NCBI GenBank assembly: GCA_944472135.2
Contig: OX235270.1
Coordinates: 136,229,632-136,293,631 of the forward strand
DNA: 64,000 nt
Direction of reading: 5' to 3'
Source of the DNA: Trichobilharzia regenti
Lineage: Eukaryota; Platyhelminthes; Trematoda; Strigeidida; Schistosomatidae
The notes under the pieces were generated by a model, which searched no databases, was not told the DNA's origin, and worked only from the letters and a program-made list of their open reading frames with translations. This document shows, one piece after another, positions 36,165-47,058 of this stretch. Both the position numbers and the translations under genes were made by a program. Numbering within the stretch: position 1 is the stretch's first letter; every line of letters starts with the position of its first letter.

Positions 36165-36500
36165 TTTCACTTGCTGAATATCCATGTTCTCCTCAGGTAA
36201 TCAACCTCAATTGTTTGTGGAGTTGTGAGCACATAGGTTGGGAAATTTTGGCCGGGACTGGAATACCTTAAGGAACTCCTTGTTTTAAACGGTTCTTCAC
36301 TTGATGTGAATCTATGATAAAACCTATTTTGAAAATAACCAGGTTGCGGTAAATTCTGGATAAAGGTCTGGATAAATTTCAGTCCCCTGAATGAGATGAG
36401 AATACAGCCGCCAGGAAGAATCAAGCACTGCTTAGTTGGGATGGTATTATGAAAAGCTTTTGAGACGTCCCAGACTATTCCGAAAATGTTTGACGCCTAC
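36165..36500 (-). pseudogene. Decayed Jockey-like non-LTR reverse transcriptase fragment
   Basis: The minus strand encodes VWDVSKAFHNTIP, which resembles the DVSKAFD motif of Jockey-type RTs (first catalytic Asp), then FIQNLPQPGYFQNRF, like the LPxxYFxNR region. In the +1 frame it gives KQGVP*GIPVPAKIS, matching GVPQG with the Gln codon mutated to a stop. The 85-codon ORF at 36167-36424 is the out-of-frame remainder. No endonuclease or 3' end is seen. Confidence 0.5.
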
Positions 36501-36812
36501 CCCAGTTGCTAGTTTATGCAATTTTATAGTTTTCATTCCAAAGTTATCTTCACTGGTCTTTCATATAAATAGAAAATAATTGTAGACTTTAGTCGAACTC
36601 AAAAGTAATAATTATGTGAATCTTTACTGCATAGCTGTTTAGTTATACACAAGTTTCTATTAAAGGATCTGTTGCGCTGATGATTTTCCAGTTACTTTTA
36701 GTGTAATAATAAATATTTGAAGCCCGGTTTGTAAATGTTTCGAAGTTGATATGGTTTTAGAATCACATGTTTTAAGTGCAAGAAAAAACACTAAGCCCAA
36801 TAGCGATATAAT

Positions 36813-37236
36813 GAGTCGGCGATTCAGCGGCAGAATGCTCGCCAACCACGCTTGTGGTCCGGGGTTCGATTCCTGACCGACAAACTCCTAAACCCCGCTA
36901 AGCAGGTAATAAAACTGGTAAAGAGGGAAGGTTGGGCATTGGAATAGCAACCCTACCTCACAAAACCAATTTAACTACTACAGAAACTTCAGAGCACAAT
37001 AAGCATGTTAAAAACACAAAAAATGTAAAAAATGAAAACTTATTGTTCGCTGGAATCGGAGAGGCGAAATGACGCTGTCTGGAAGCCAGTCAATGGACGT
37101 ATCTTCTCTCGATGTGAGCAAGAATAAGAACGGGAACTTGGAGTGTATTTAGAATGTACGAGGTTCGGAAGGCTGTGCAGGTAGGTAGAGAAATGGGAAG
37201 ATATAGTGTAGAAGTGCCCAAGGGAATAATAATAAG
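36813..37236 (+). mobile_element. Composite: tRNA-like head, RTE 5' end and endonuclease start, RTE 3' tail
   Basis: It starts with a SINE-R-type head (GAGTCGGCGATTCAGCGGCA, then GTCCGGGGTTCGATTCC), runs through the RTE 5' region (GGTAAAGAGGGAAGGTTGGG), then into the homologue of the RTE coding start (CGCTGGAATCGGAGAGGCGA at about 37050, GGGAACTTGGAGTGT for the GTWNV region) as far as TGTAGAAGTG at 37215. It then jumps to CCCAAGGGAATAATAATAAG, the RTE 3' terminus. It is an internally deleted RTE carrying a tRNA-like head. Confidence 0.8.
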
Positions 37237-37239
37237 GTT

Positions 37240-40200
37240 ATGATATTAGTTGTTAGCCACTGAGCAATGATTTGGACTAGATAATACTGACAACTTCCTT
37301 CAGAAACTCGGTCTTTTTATTTGTATGTATTATCAGTTCTAGGGAATGAGAAAATACAATATGATTTGACTTAATTTATTGACCATGGTGCAGTGGGATT
37401 TACAAGACTGATCAAGTTAAGTCATATGTGCCTGTGTTATGTATTACAGTGGGTAACTACAGTTAGGCATGGTATTAATTTACTGTTAATTGGGATGAGA
37501 CTACCAGCCAGCAGGTACCTATCAGTAATGGTCCACTGACTTTTTAATGACTGAGAACAAAAGTAGGTAGATTATGTAATGGAAATAAAACTGATGGGAG
37601 AACCAGTAAAAGAAACAGTATACTCCACTATAGATAAGATTTTATTTTGATAAGTTGCACAGTGCTATACTCTGTGGAATTACACTCTACCACAGTGTCC
37701 AAGTTTGATATTTATATCCAAGAGTGTACTGTTCCTTCGTCAAGTTTCGATTTCGAACATCTTACTATTATTAATAACTTTCAACCTAATGTATTTTGTT
37801 TATGATCCTTCATATTTTATGGCGTAAAAGTTATCATTCAACTAGTACAAGCTATTGTCAGCCATAGAAATATATCCTCATTTCCAACTTGGGATGGTTA
37901 TAATTGTATTGTAACAGCATGAGGCGAGACACGGAAGCAAAGGTATATTTTCAAGTGATCAGACAGCTTTTTATATTCTATGCTGTTTATGTTCTTTAGC
38001 CAATCACTGAGTTTGTCGTTTTGGTTTACATTAAACGACATGAAATAGAATGTTCAAATACATATAAAGCATTCTGTTGCTAACGCAGTATTGAACCATG
38101 GGAATAGTATTCAGGCGTTAACTCCAACAAATACAGTGATCCTTACTGTGACAATAATATTCCTCTGGAACCCATTGTCTATATCACACCATCCCAATAT
38201 CACTTCCACTGTTTCATTAATTACTCAAATAATCTGTCCTGAATGTAGTGCTAAGCACCAAGTACAAAGTTTAGTCAGTGAGTCTTAACTGATCACGGAT
38301 ACTCGTTGGGAAAGAGTGAATATTAAATGAACCAGATGTTTAGACTATTCTCATGCTACATCTAAATCTAATTAGTTATTAAATCATAATTTCATTTATC
38401 TCTCAATTCGCCAATTTAAATATAAATTTGCCCATAAAATATTTTATGATTATCTTTATAATCCTTAATAAAACTTCATTTCAAAAATCTAAGAAAAACA
38501 ACTGTTAAATGAAATGAGGAATTCCCTTCACTGTTTGGCCCTATCTCGTTTACAAACAGGGCATTCACACTGAGTATGAATTCCAAAGCCAAGAACATAC
38601 GCATGCAGACACACAGACAGACAGTGCATATAAATGCACATTCTAGTATACACGTGTATAGTGTGAAGATGTCTTTTTTTTATTGTTAGTGAGATCAAGG
38701 TTTTATCCCAGTGGAAGGGAAGGGATTAACTTGCAGTGTTTAAAAAGAAATCAGTTTTATAATTCGAGAAAGTGGAGAATCTTTTTGTGTTTTTCAAAAT
38801 GCAAATTTCTCTTGTTTCCTTTCTACTTTTGTAATCAGTCTTTCTGTCATTCACAGAATATGTTTGTATACATTTGTGTGGTTGTATGTGTGTGTATGTG
38901 TGTGTTTAGAGTGTTCAGTTTTCCCCCATCTTTCCACCCCCTCAAATTTTAAGAAAATATCTTCTTGATTATATATGATAATTTTCGATAGATTAATACT
39001 TTTGTCAGAGCTTACTCATACTACAAAATATACAATAAAGCATAGATATTTGTAAAGCGAAATAAAATCAAACATTATAAGATGAATTGGACGCGTTGCG
39101 TTCTGTTTTTGTTGCTCAAAATCATCCACGTAAGAGTTGGATACACATATATATACACACACACGGACGGATACATATACACATACTAAAAGATTTACTT
39201 GTTTTAACAGAGGTAACAAATATGGTTATCTTGTTTGGTTGAAGAAATCAAAACTGGAAGACAGGAATTTCTGTTTGATATAAAGGAGAATTGTTAATTC
39301 GTGGTTATTTTTAATTGTTTGCTAAATCGGTGAACAAACTGGATAAAGGTTTATTCTGACTTTTAATAATATTATCAACTAACAAGAATGCATTACAGTG
39401 TCCGTTGGTCAGCTAAACTACAAGGTAACGAATTATTAGCACTGAATTATATTTTAATGAGGAAAGTCTGTCGTTAGTAGTATATTGATTTAATGGTGAT
39501 GATTGAAACCGAATCATGGTGACATTAAAGTGTTTTTCCGAATTCAGTCATAGTGCCCATAATTATCAGTTTAGTTCACCCAAAAGGAGCCCCTTCTAAG
39601 AAATGAATGAGACAGTTTTTTATGTTTAGACTTATAGTATTACTTGCTGCCATACATTTTATTCCTCTATCTGCAATATTATTTTCAATTGTTTACTGTG
39701 AGGAAAATTTATAACAATAAGTTTGAATATTATTAATTGGCTATGTTATAAAGACTAGAGAAACTACTATTACTGACCAGTTTATTATGAACTTTTATCT
39801 AAATCTCGTATCTCAGATCTCTCAGTACCTTAAATTAGTCTTGTTACTGGAAGATAACTGATGGTGTAAATTTTAGCGATCCGAGCCAGCCTAATCAGAT
39901 TTAGGAGTTTAAAGGCTGACCGACTTATTGTGGGGTATTAGGATTTGAGGCAAAGATGCAACGTAAAACTAAACCTCTCTATAGCAACACATTCTTATAT
40001 GTGTTCATCGAAACTGAAGCGAATTCGATCACTTGGTGGCAGTGCACTGTAAAATATCGTGGCGCAATAAGTACTAAGATAAATAAGAAGATAGAAACAA
40101 GTTACTTGATTAACATGTGAGTCCGCAAGACTGACACATCAGAATAGAAAAGTAGTAATATACTTGCCTCGTGACCAGAAGTTCTTGGGTTCTATACTTG

Positions 40201-40800
40201 TTTATTATTACAACAATGTTAAGTGTGCATATCTTTTGTACAGTTTCGAAATTATTAATTGCCAATGATTTAAATGAAGTGGTCGAAATTCTTCGGCGTG
40301 GTATTGAGTAGACCACTTGTAGGAAATGTTTGAAACTCAAGTTATTGATACTGATTCTCTATGATGCTGCGTAATACGCCTTCTTTGCTCATCAAAAACA
40401 GTAAACTGGTGACAGAATATTATCCCAGTTGATCTATCCTTAAATGGGCATTATTATGACAGCAATAAACTGCTAGACTGCCCGATACCACTACTTGAAA
40501 TGATATATAGTTTAGTGACCTCGATGCAAATTGAATGGGTGGAACGATATTTTATTGTGCTCGATTCTTTTTATGCTATGTTGCTCTTATTAGTCAAATG
40601 CTATCTTGTTCCAGGAGCTATTTTGCTTAAAAACAGTAAGCGTGCAGTTTTAGTTAGTTGTCTGTTGTTTCCTGAAGCATGATTTTATAACAGGAACAGA
40701 AGTCTATACCATTGGATACAAATTTACTTCATAATGTACAAACTTTTCACTAACATCATTAGATACTTTCAGACTTTGTAGAAATGTATGTGTATATATG
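37240..40800. other. Long non-coding stretch
   Basis: AT-rich with GT microsatellites (near 38875-38905 and, as CA, 39150-39185). A dispersed repeat lies at 38020-38215. The ORFs are low-complexity and no gene is supported. Confidence 0.4.
38020..38215. repeat. Unclassified dispersed repeat (copy 2)
   Basis: Partner of 18318-18470 in the same orientation; see that entry for shared blocks. The 65-codon ORF at 38091-38288 lies within it and has no recognised domain. Confidence 0.5.
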
Positions 40801-40805
40801 TAAAA

Positions 40806-40876
40806 ATAAACACTGCTACAAAAACTTCAAGCCACTGGCTTGAGGCCCTATGTTCCACTGGGAACATGAAGGAAAA
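40806..40876 (+). mobile_element. SINE-R, 3' end only
   Basis: CACTGCTACAAAAACTTCAA, GCCACTGGCTTGAGGCCCTA and TGTTCCACTGGGAACATGAA match the 3' third of SINE-R; the head and body are missing. Confidence 0.75.
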
Positions 40877-40879
40877 ATT

Positions 40880-42030
40880 ATTAAATTATTATTATATTCT
40901 GCATATATTAAGTTTTAGGCTATTAAAACTTCAGTTTACTTGATACTGACTGGAGCTCAGTAAATGCCTACAAATAACTGTAAAGTTACCAGACTAATAG
41001 TTGGGCACATTTTAGACGACTTAAACAGCTGCTTACCATAAACACAGGAACATGCGGTTAACCACAGGACTATTTGGAGCAGTAATTAATGGTCTACTTC
41101 TCGTACCTTTAACCTCATCTCTGTAGCACATAATAAAGCTTGATGATTATAGTAGAGCACAATCTCCTGTTAGCATAAGAGAATTATTTACGCATCAACA
41201 TTTCACATGCAATCTGTTCTCTGTAGTCATGTCATGATAAAGTCACAACTTTGAGGTGTGATTTGTACAGTCTTAGTCATCCGGCTTTGTTTGTCATGAG
41301 AGTAGTGTAATTAATCAAGTTTCTGGGAGCTCGTCGAGTTACCGTGATACGGATTCGGAAGACAGATGGTTTCTGATAAGTTATGCATAGGGTAGTATTG
41401 TTTTGGCGTATAATATAATAACATCTTAAATCCATAAAGCAGAGTAACATGTGACATTAACACGTTTTGCGAGCAACTTTCTCAATAAGCACTGCTTGGA
41501 GAGCCACCCCTACATATTGATAAAGCTAAATAGAAAAGAGAGGAATTGTCGTAAATTTGTAGTAGAATTCAGCGGGAGGTATCGGTGAATTTTTCACGAA
41601 CACATCTCAGGTGGAGTATACTTCTTTCGATTTACATGACTGGCTAATTCTGTTGTTATTACAGTTTCTGCGCAAGTGTTAAATTAATTTTACAATGACC
41701 ACTAATGGCTTAAGTAAACATTAAGTAGCGTTTCTTTAGATGTAATGGTGTCAAACAAAACGGAGATGATACAAATTTTATATCACCAGCACAGAAACAC
41801 AACGTTTAGATATGCACTGAAATCGTGTCTTATGTGTTGTTTACAATCTGTCTGTCTGTTTTCGACATAGAACTTTGCACATATGTGCGACAGTCCAAGT
41901 CGCCACACTCCATGTAGAACACAAAGCAAGAGAAGAAAGTAGAAGAAATGCATAATAGAGACAGTAAACAGAGGTGTGAGACAAAGGATTAGTAGTAACG
42001 AAGAACAAAACAGTTCCATTGAAAATCATA
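40880..42030. other. Non-coding stretch
   Basis: No repeat or gene assigned. The overlapping ORFs at 41783-42029 (minus) are short and unmatched. Confidence 0.35.
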
Positions 42031-42034
42031 AGTC

Positions 42035-43048
42035 ACAAGGAGTGGATGCATCTGCGCCTATAAGAACGATTTTGAGCCATATCACCAATAGTTTCCAGAC
42101 ATTGGTTTTTACCGTCCCGAGGACCCCAACCGGCCATGATGTCTACACCTCCCTACGTGGCTTAGACTAACTGTTGTGGATTTCATTGACTGGTGCCATG
42201 TTTTTGTTTGACCGCCGCTAGCTCTTTTCCAACCTGACAGCTAACACTGCCCTTCGAGGAAGGCGATGACCAGGCATAGGTAACAGATGTCCTAACCATT
42301 TCAGTCTATGTATTTTGACAAACTCGTCGATTGATTTCCCCTCCCACCTAACTAGAACTCGATGCCCAACATCAATATTGGTCACCTGGCGTATGCGAAA
42401 CTAGCCCTCTGTATCCGTGCTGAGATTTAGTGAGAGATCAACCCGTTGGGTCAACGTACACTACCACTTCACTTCCTATTTCTAATCTAGGAGTCGGTGT
42501 AGTCCAGTCCTGTAACATCATCTTGCATTTGGCGGGAGCGAATCGCATGTCAAACATTCGGAGATTGCTGCTCTGCTCAAGGTGTTCAGAAGACTCTGCA
42601 TTTTGTCAGCATCCTCACCTAGAAGGATTATATCGTCTGCATATTCTAAGTCAACGAGATTATTCCCTGGTAGCAAGTCAATCCCTGAGTCGCTGAAGTG
42701 AGTTAGGGTTAAGTCCATTAGTATATCTATGATGAAGTTGAATAGAAATGGGGATAATGGGCATCCTTGACGGACACCACTAGTCGTAACCACTTCAGAT
42801 GACAACTCGCCGTAAGCCCTCACCTGGCTGTATGAGTACGAGTAGAGTGCCTTAATCAGTGCAATGTATTTTCTCGGGATTCCCTTTACAGCCAAGCATC
42901 GCCATAGAACCTCTCGGACGACAGAATGGAATGCCACCTTTAGGTCAAGAAATACAATGATTGCTGGACGCTGGTAGGAATGCCTATGTTCTAGAATCTG
43001 TCGGAGGGTGAAGATATGATCAATACACCCTCTTCCATTGTTGTTCAC
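42035..43048 (-). pseudogene. RTE-type reverse transcriptase fragment
   Basis: The 176-residue frame (42518-43048) carries GRGCIDHIFTLRQILEHR, FLDLKVAFHSV (the usual FDS context changed to FHS), SGVRQGCPLSPFLFNFIIDI and LEYADDIILLGED (catalytic YADD box), so RT palm motifs are present. Beyond a frameshift at about 42560, the minus strand continues as a decayed C-terminus, ending in GWGPRD-like and DMAQNRS-like stretches near 42060-42130. The 5' end is truncated at about 43050 and no endonuclease is present. It resembles the RT at 47-49 kb but is clearly a different subfamily. Confidence 0.75.
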
Positions 43049-43049
43049 A

Positions 43050-43905
43050 ATGCAGTTTACCAGTATTTAACAAAGTAGTATGCCTAAGTTGAGTACGTGA
43101 TTCAACTGTATCCTAACAGCAAATAGCATTGTGGAACTTAGACAGTGATACTGTACTTGCGCTGTCATAATGTCTACGAGGAAATAAGCAAGAGAAGGGA
43201 AATATCGGAATAAATTAGAAAAATTCAAGTAGTTCAGTGGTAGGTAGTAGGAAGCGCATGGAGGCGAGCAAATTCTATCATCAGTTTGGTATTAGCTCAC
43301 GCACTCCGTTTCTAACTGTTGGTTTCTAGCACACTGCAGACGATATCTAAGTAAACCGTATTCATTATACTCTTCATATCAATATTCATCAGTTAATATT
43401 ACCCGTGTAATGTAATTACCAGCATAACGTTGCCTGAAACGGAATTTTACGTTGAAGCAGACAGTAACAATGGCATACACGATGGAAACTTTAATCACCT
43501 GGCTATGCTTGATTTTTCCGGAATATGCAGATAATTTACTAATAAAATGAATGAGGAAGGCTGGAGAAATTCAGGTGGGAATTTTACAAGACTGTTGAGG
43601 TAAATCTGTCTTTCTAATATTCAGTGTAAGTTTGATTGTGCAGATGTTTTAGTTACTAATGTTAGGTTTTGGGTTTCACACTTACCAACGCGCTGAAATG
43701 GGGTGTCTGTGTTTATGTGCGAAACTCATGCTTCTTGTATTCATTTGCATCTCAATCTGATCCTTCTCAATTTCTCAACTAGAATCAAAGTTAATTTTTT
43801 CGAGGAAAATATTAAAGAAGACTTGAGGGTATTGTGCTAGGCGGTGGTAACGAGATCAATATGCCTTTGAACATTGTTTGAGACAAGCAAGCAAAAAAAA
43901 CAGGC
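43050..43905. other. Non-coding stretch
   Basis: Nothing assigned. Confidence 0.35.
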
Positions 43906-43909
43906 AAAT

Positions 43910-44748
43910 GGTTAGAATAAAACCTTGAAAATACATCCAATGTCAAGTACCTTGGGTTGAGTTTTTCCACCGATCTTTCCTGGTCCTCTCACATCTTGCT
44001 AGTTACTAGAAAGATGTTTCGCTTAACGTTCTACATTAGGAAATTTAGGCAGTCTGGCATAAAGCAGTCTTTACTTTCTCAGTTTGTCAATTCTTGTATT
44101 CTACCCACCCCCCTTTACTGCTCCCCATTAATCTTTCCTGGACTACTTAAGAAAGACTTTGCTTTGCTGAGAAGGGCACTAAAAGCAGTCAGTAGGGCAA
44201 GTGGGATATCGTTAAACCAACTGGTTAACACTATTGTGGATAGACATATTATGTCATGTAAGAAACTAGCGAATACAATATTGTCAGACTCCGAGCATCC
44301 TTTCTATATACAGGTGTCTCCCTGCATTTCTTCTGGTAGGACTAGAAGCAGCTATAGGAGGCTATATGCTAGGACTAACACAATACCATATCTGGCACAG
44401 CTGTTATGTGATGAGAAATCCGTTAGGTATGACACGATCAACTTACTGCGGCACTCTAACAAATAGTCCCATTAGTTTTTGTTTTCCTTTCCTCGTTACT
44501 ATTATATTGCTGTTCACATCTTCTATTACACACTAATTTTATATTTCATATCCTGTGGTGAATTGTTTAAAGTGTAAACGCAACTCTGTTTTCTTTTTCT
44601 TTATCCTTTTTTTGAGTGTTGCCTTTTGATTTTAAAATCTTATAAAGTGTATGAGGTAATTAGATGCAATACATTGTAATGCACGCTGAAAATTCCATAA
44701 CTGTACCACAAATACTCTTTGGAATAAAGCTATTATTATTATCACATT
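43910..44748 (+). mobile_element. CR1-clade LINE, 5'-truncated, with 3' end
   Basis: The frame 43957-44466 (169 residues) is the post-RT C-terminal part of a CR1-type polyprotein: DLSWSSHILL, FRLTFYIRKFRQSG, QFVNSCILPTPLYCSPLIFP, LLKKDFALLRRALKAVSRAS, ISSGRTRSSYRRLYARTN. It parallels the minus-strand frame at 63223-63999 throughout. The reading starts before the ATG: KYLGLSFSTDL is visible from about 43940. The stop at 44464 is natural (same end as the other copy, HSNK/SSSK). The 3' UTR ends GCTGAAAATTCCATAACTGT, ACCACAAATAC, GGAATAAAGC and an ATT repeat. RT catalytic motifs lie in the missing 5' part. Confidence 0.83.
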
Positions 44749-44749
44749 A

Positions 44750-45935
44750 ACAGATACTTTTGTATTCTGTCAGTCTGTGAAATGATTCCATGTTAGGGAC
44801 AAATTTGCATAAACTTTATTGTTCAGGTTACTGAGATACAATTAATACATGTATTCAGTTGAGACTTTATAAGCTGTAAACTTTGTTCATTGTTTTCTGG
44901 TTTCCGATGGTTCTGTTCATCAGAATACCTAAATTTAGGATTTTTGTCTTGCGTAACACCAAAACGAGTCGTTCACCCGGTTACTTCGGTGTAAAGCTTG
45001 AATTACCCACTTTTTTATTTTACTGATGAACACTCTACTTCTTATTAGTGCTTAATAGGAAAAAAGAGGAATTGAAACCAGAAATTTTAATTCGACTAAA
45101 TTATTCATCCAGTTATCTGTTCATTCATTATTGAGATGAATTAAATTTCAGTTTATCAAAGCGAAAAATTCTGTCAACTAAATGTCCATTATTCCATATA
45201 ACATGTCATATAGTGTTGTATACCGAAGCCTCTTGGACTGTCTGTAATACTAGTTAGCTGAATTAACTGAGAAGCCTAGTAACTGTGATTCTAAAAATTT
45301 TCTGGCATTTGTTTTAAATATCACACTGTTTTCTTCTACTTATCACTAAGCGAAGGTGATATAAACATCGAAATTAAAACTCACATGAATACATACACAT
45401 CAGGTTATATTTTAATGATACAAGCTCTAGAATCTGTTATGTTGTAATGCTGTTCATGCATGAAAAGTTCATTAAGTTTCTCTTATTTTCAGGACTAAGT
45501 TTCCTCAGTTCACTTATTACCCTAGTAAGATAAATAGATGTCTTTAGATTTTCATGATAAGAAAGTAAACAAAGACATCACATATCTGTCACTGTGTTTC
45601 ACTAACAGAAATACTGACTGAAATGATGAAATGGAAAGCGATATAAGCAAACCTGTTGACCAAATGGAAATTTCTACCTTTTAATTAAAGTTGCCTATTC
45701 ATGCTGAAATAGAATAAATAGGTAGATAGGTGTTAGACTAGTTAACGCACATTAACTAACAGATGTTGAGAGCTGAAAATCAACTCACAAGAGTTGTAAG
45801 TGTTAATTTGTTACTTTGGTAGAGTAATGAAAGTGAAAATTACTTTTGGTGAGATTTTGTGTGCTAATGCTATTGTGCGAGTGTTTGAGTGTGTTATCAC
45901 AGAGATGCATTTAGAGCGTATAGGCCATAGAGTTT
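44750..45935. other. Non-coding AT-rich stretch
   Basis: Nothing assigned. Confidence 0.35.
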
Positions 45936-45939
45936 AATT

Positions 45940-46298
45940 GCATGGAGGATTTCATCATGAGCCGACATCAGTTAGAGAACCACTGGAAAACCTGGAAGTA
46001 TCGGACAGCTGTTTCGTCGTAGTTTGGGACTCTTCAGCAATACGCACCCACCGGAGTTCGAAACCAGGACCTCCTGGTTACAAAGAGAGGTCGTAGACCA
46101 TTGAGCCACTGGGACACAATCCAATGGTCCTTGAATTCTAACTTTTGCCAATTCACGACATAGCGCGACCACTTCGCAATGTCTTCTTCGATGAGTTACT
46201 GCCTCACTTTCAAGCTGTTGTACCCTACTGGTCACGGCTTCCCACTAGAACCCCAGGTTAACTGCCTGAATAGGGCCAGTCACTAGTGAGCATCAGAC
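45940..46298 (-). repeat. HHR-SINE, best complete copy
   Basis: On the minus strand, in order: a 5' body (AGTCTGATGCTCACTAGTGA read inverted, to about 46298), an A-box-like CCCAGTGGCTCAATGGTCTA, a B box GGTTTCGAACTCC (about 46055-46070), the hammerhead motif (45998-46043), and a 3' tail (TCTAACTGATGTCGGCTCAT, GATGAAATCCTCCATGCAAT). The layout, a tRNA-like head followed by a hammerhead, parallels Smα, but the sequence is different. The 87-codon ORF across it is incidental. Confidence 0.8.
45998..46043 (-). ncRNA. Hammerhead ribozyme motif, core complete (HHR-SINE)
   Basis: The minus strand reads stem I GTATTG, core CTGAAGA (fits CUGANGA), stem II GTC...GAC (outer C-C mismatch), GAAA, stem III CAGCTG-type self-complementary minimal helix, TC at the cleavage site, and stem I return CGATAC. 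Relative to the family (GTACTG/CAGTAC), one stem-I pair has changed C-G to T-A on both sides and another U-A to a U-G wobble, so pairing is kept. Minimal stem III hammerheads are typically active as dimers; activity has not been shown. Confidence 0.65.
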
Positions 46299-46302
46299 TA
46301 AT

Positions 46303-46425
46303 TTTCAAGTATTGGTTTTGTAGGGATTTTGTTTGATTGCATGGAGGATTTCACCATGAGCTGGAAAACCTGGGAGTACTGGACAGCTGTTTCGTCCTTA
46401 TTTGGGACTCTTCATCAGTTTATTT
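46303..46425 (-). repeat. HHR-SINE partial copy in tandem with 45940-46298
   Basis: The minus-strand copy ends in TAAACTGATGAAGAGTCCCA...GACGAAACAGCTGTCCAGTA with 3' tail GATTGCATGG...TTTTGTAGGGATTTTGTTTG. The core C3 is A. Being in the same orientation and directly upstream of the complete copy, the two form a head-to-tail dimer. Confidence 0.7.
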
Positions 46426-47058
46426 CGTAAATCTGATATCATCAGGAATATTTATGTGACAATAGTGGAAGTGAATACAGCTAATTCAAGTATAAAACCC
46501 AGGAGATTACTACATCAAGAGGTTATAACTTTTCTAAAAATTAATTCATACAGCTGATTTCATGATGTGAACTACTACTCTTATACCTCTATTCCTTTAG
46601 ATTTGCATTAGCAGGATGCTTGAAATCATTGACTTTTACATACTTCAAAGTAGTCACTTCCTTTTCTCAAGATTCTTGAAATACTAATGCAGTCTCATTC
46701 ACCTGTGCACTGTTACATTGTATTTATATGTTGCTTCAACTTCTAAAAAGTCTTTAAAGGATATTTTCATTTGAATTACATGCAAATTTTAAGAAGCGGC
46801 AACCGAAAATGTGACATTTTTGAAAATGTTGTCATAGTTTTCTAAACATTTGGGGCTAGTATTTAGACTATATATAGCAAGTGATCAACGCCTTTTTATC
46901 TAACGAGATTAACAAACTAAGTCGGTCAGAAGCAAACAAAATGTAATGATTCATTCAAATGAACGAGTCAGTTTACCCAAAGAGCGGCAATACGATGAAG
47001 TAATAAACAGCTTGGTATGGTGAATTACATACTGTTACTTTGCTTTACTTTACTTCGG

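Noticed and set aside
38683..39219. ORFs with hydrophobic Val/Cys-rich peptides near 38.9 and 39.1 kb
   Set aside because: They come from GT/CA microsatellites in both orientations, not from a membrane protein.
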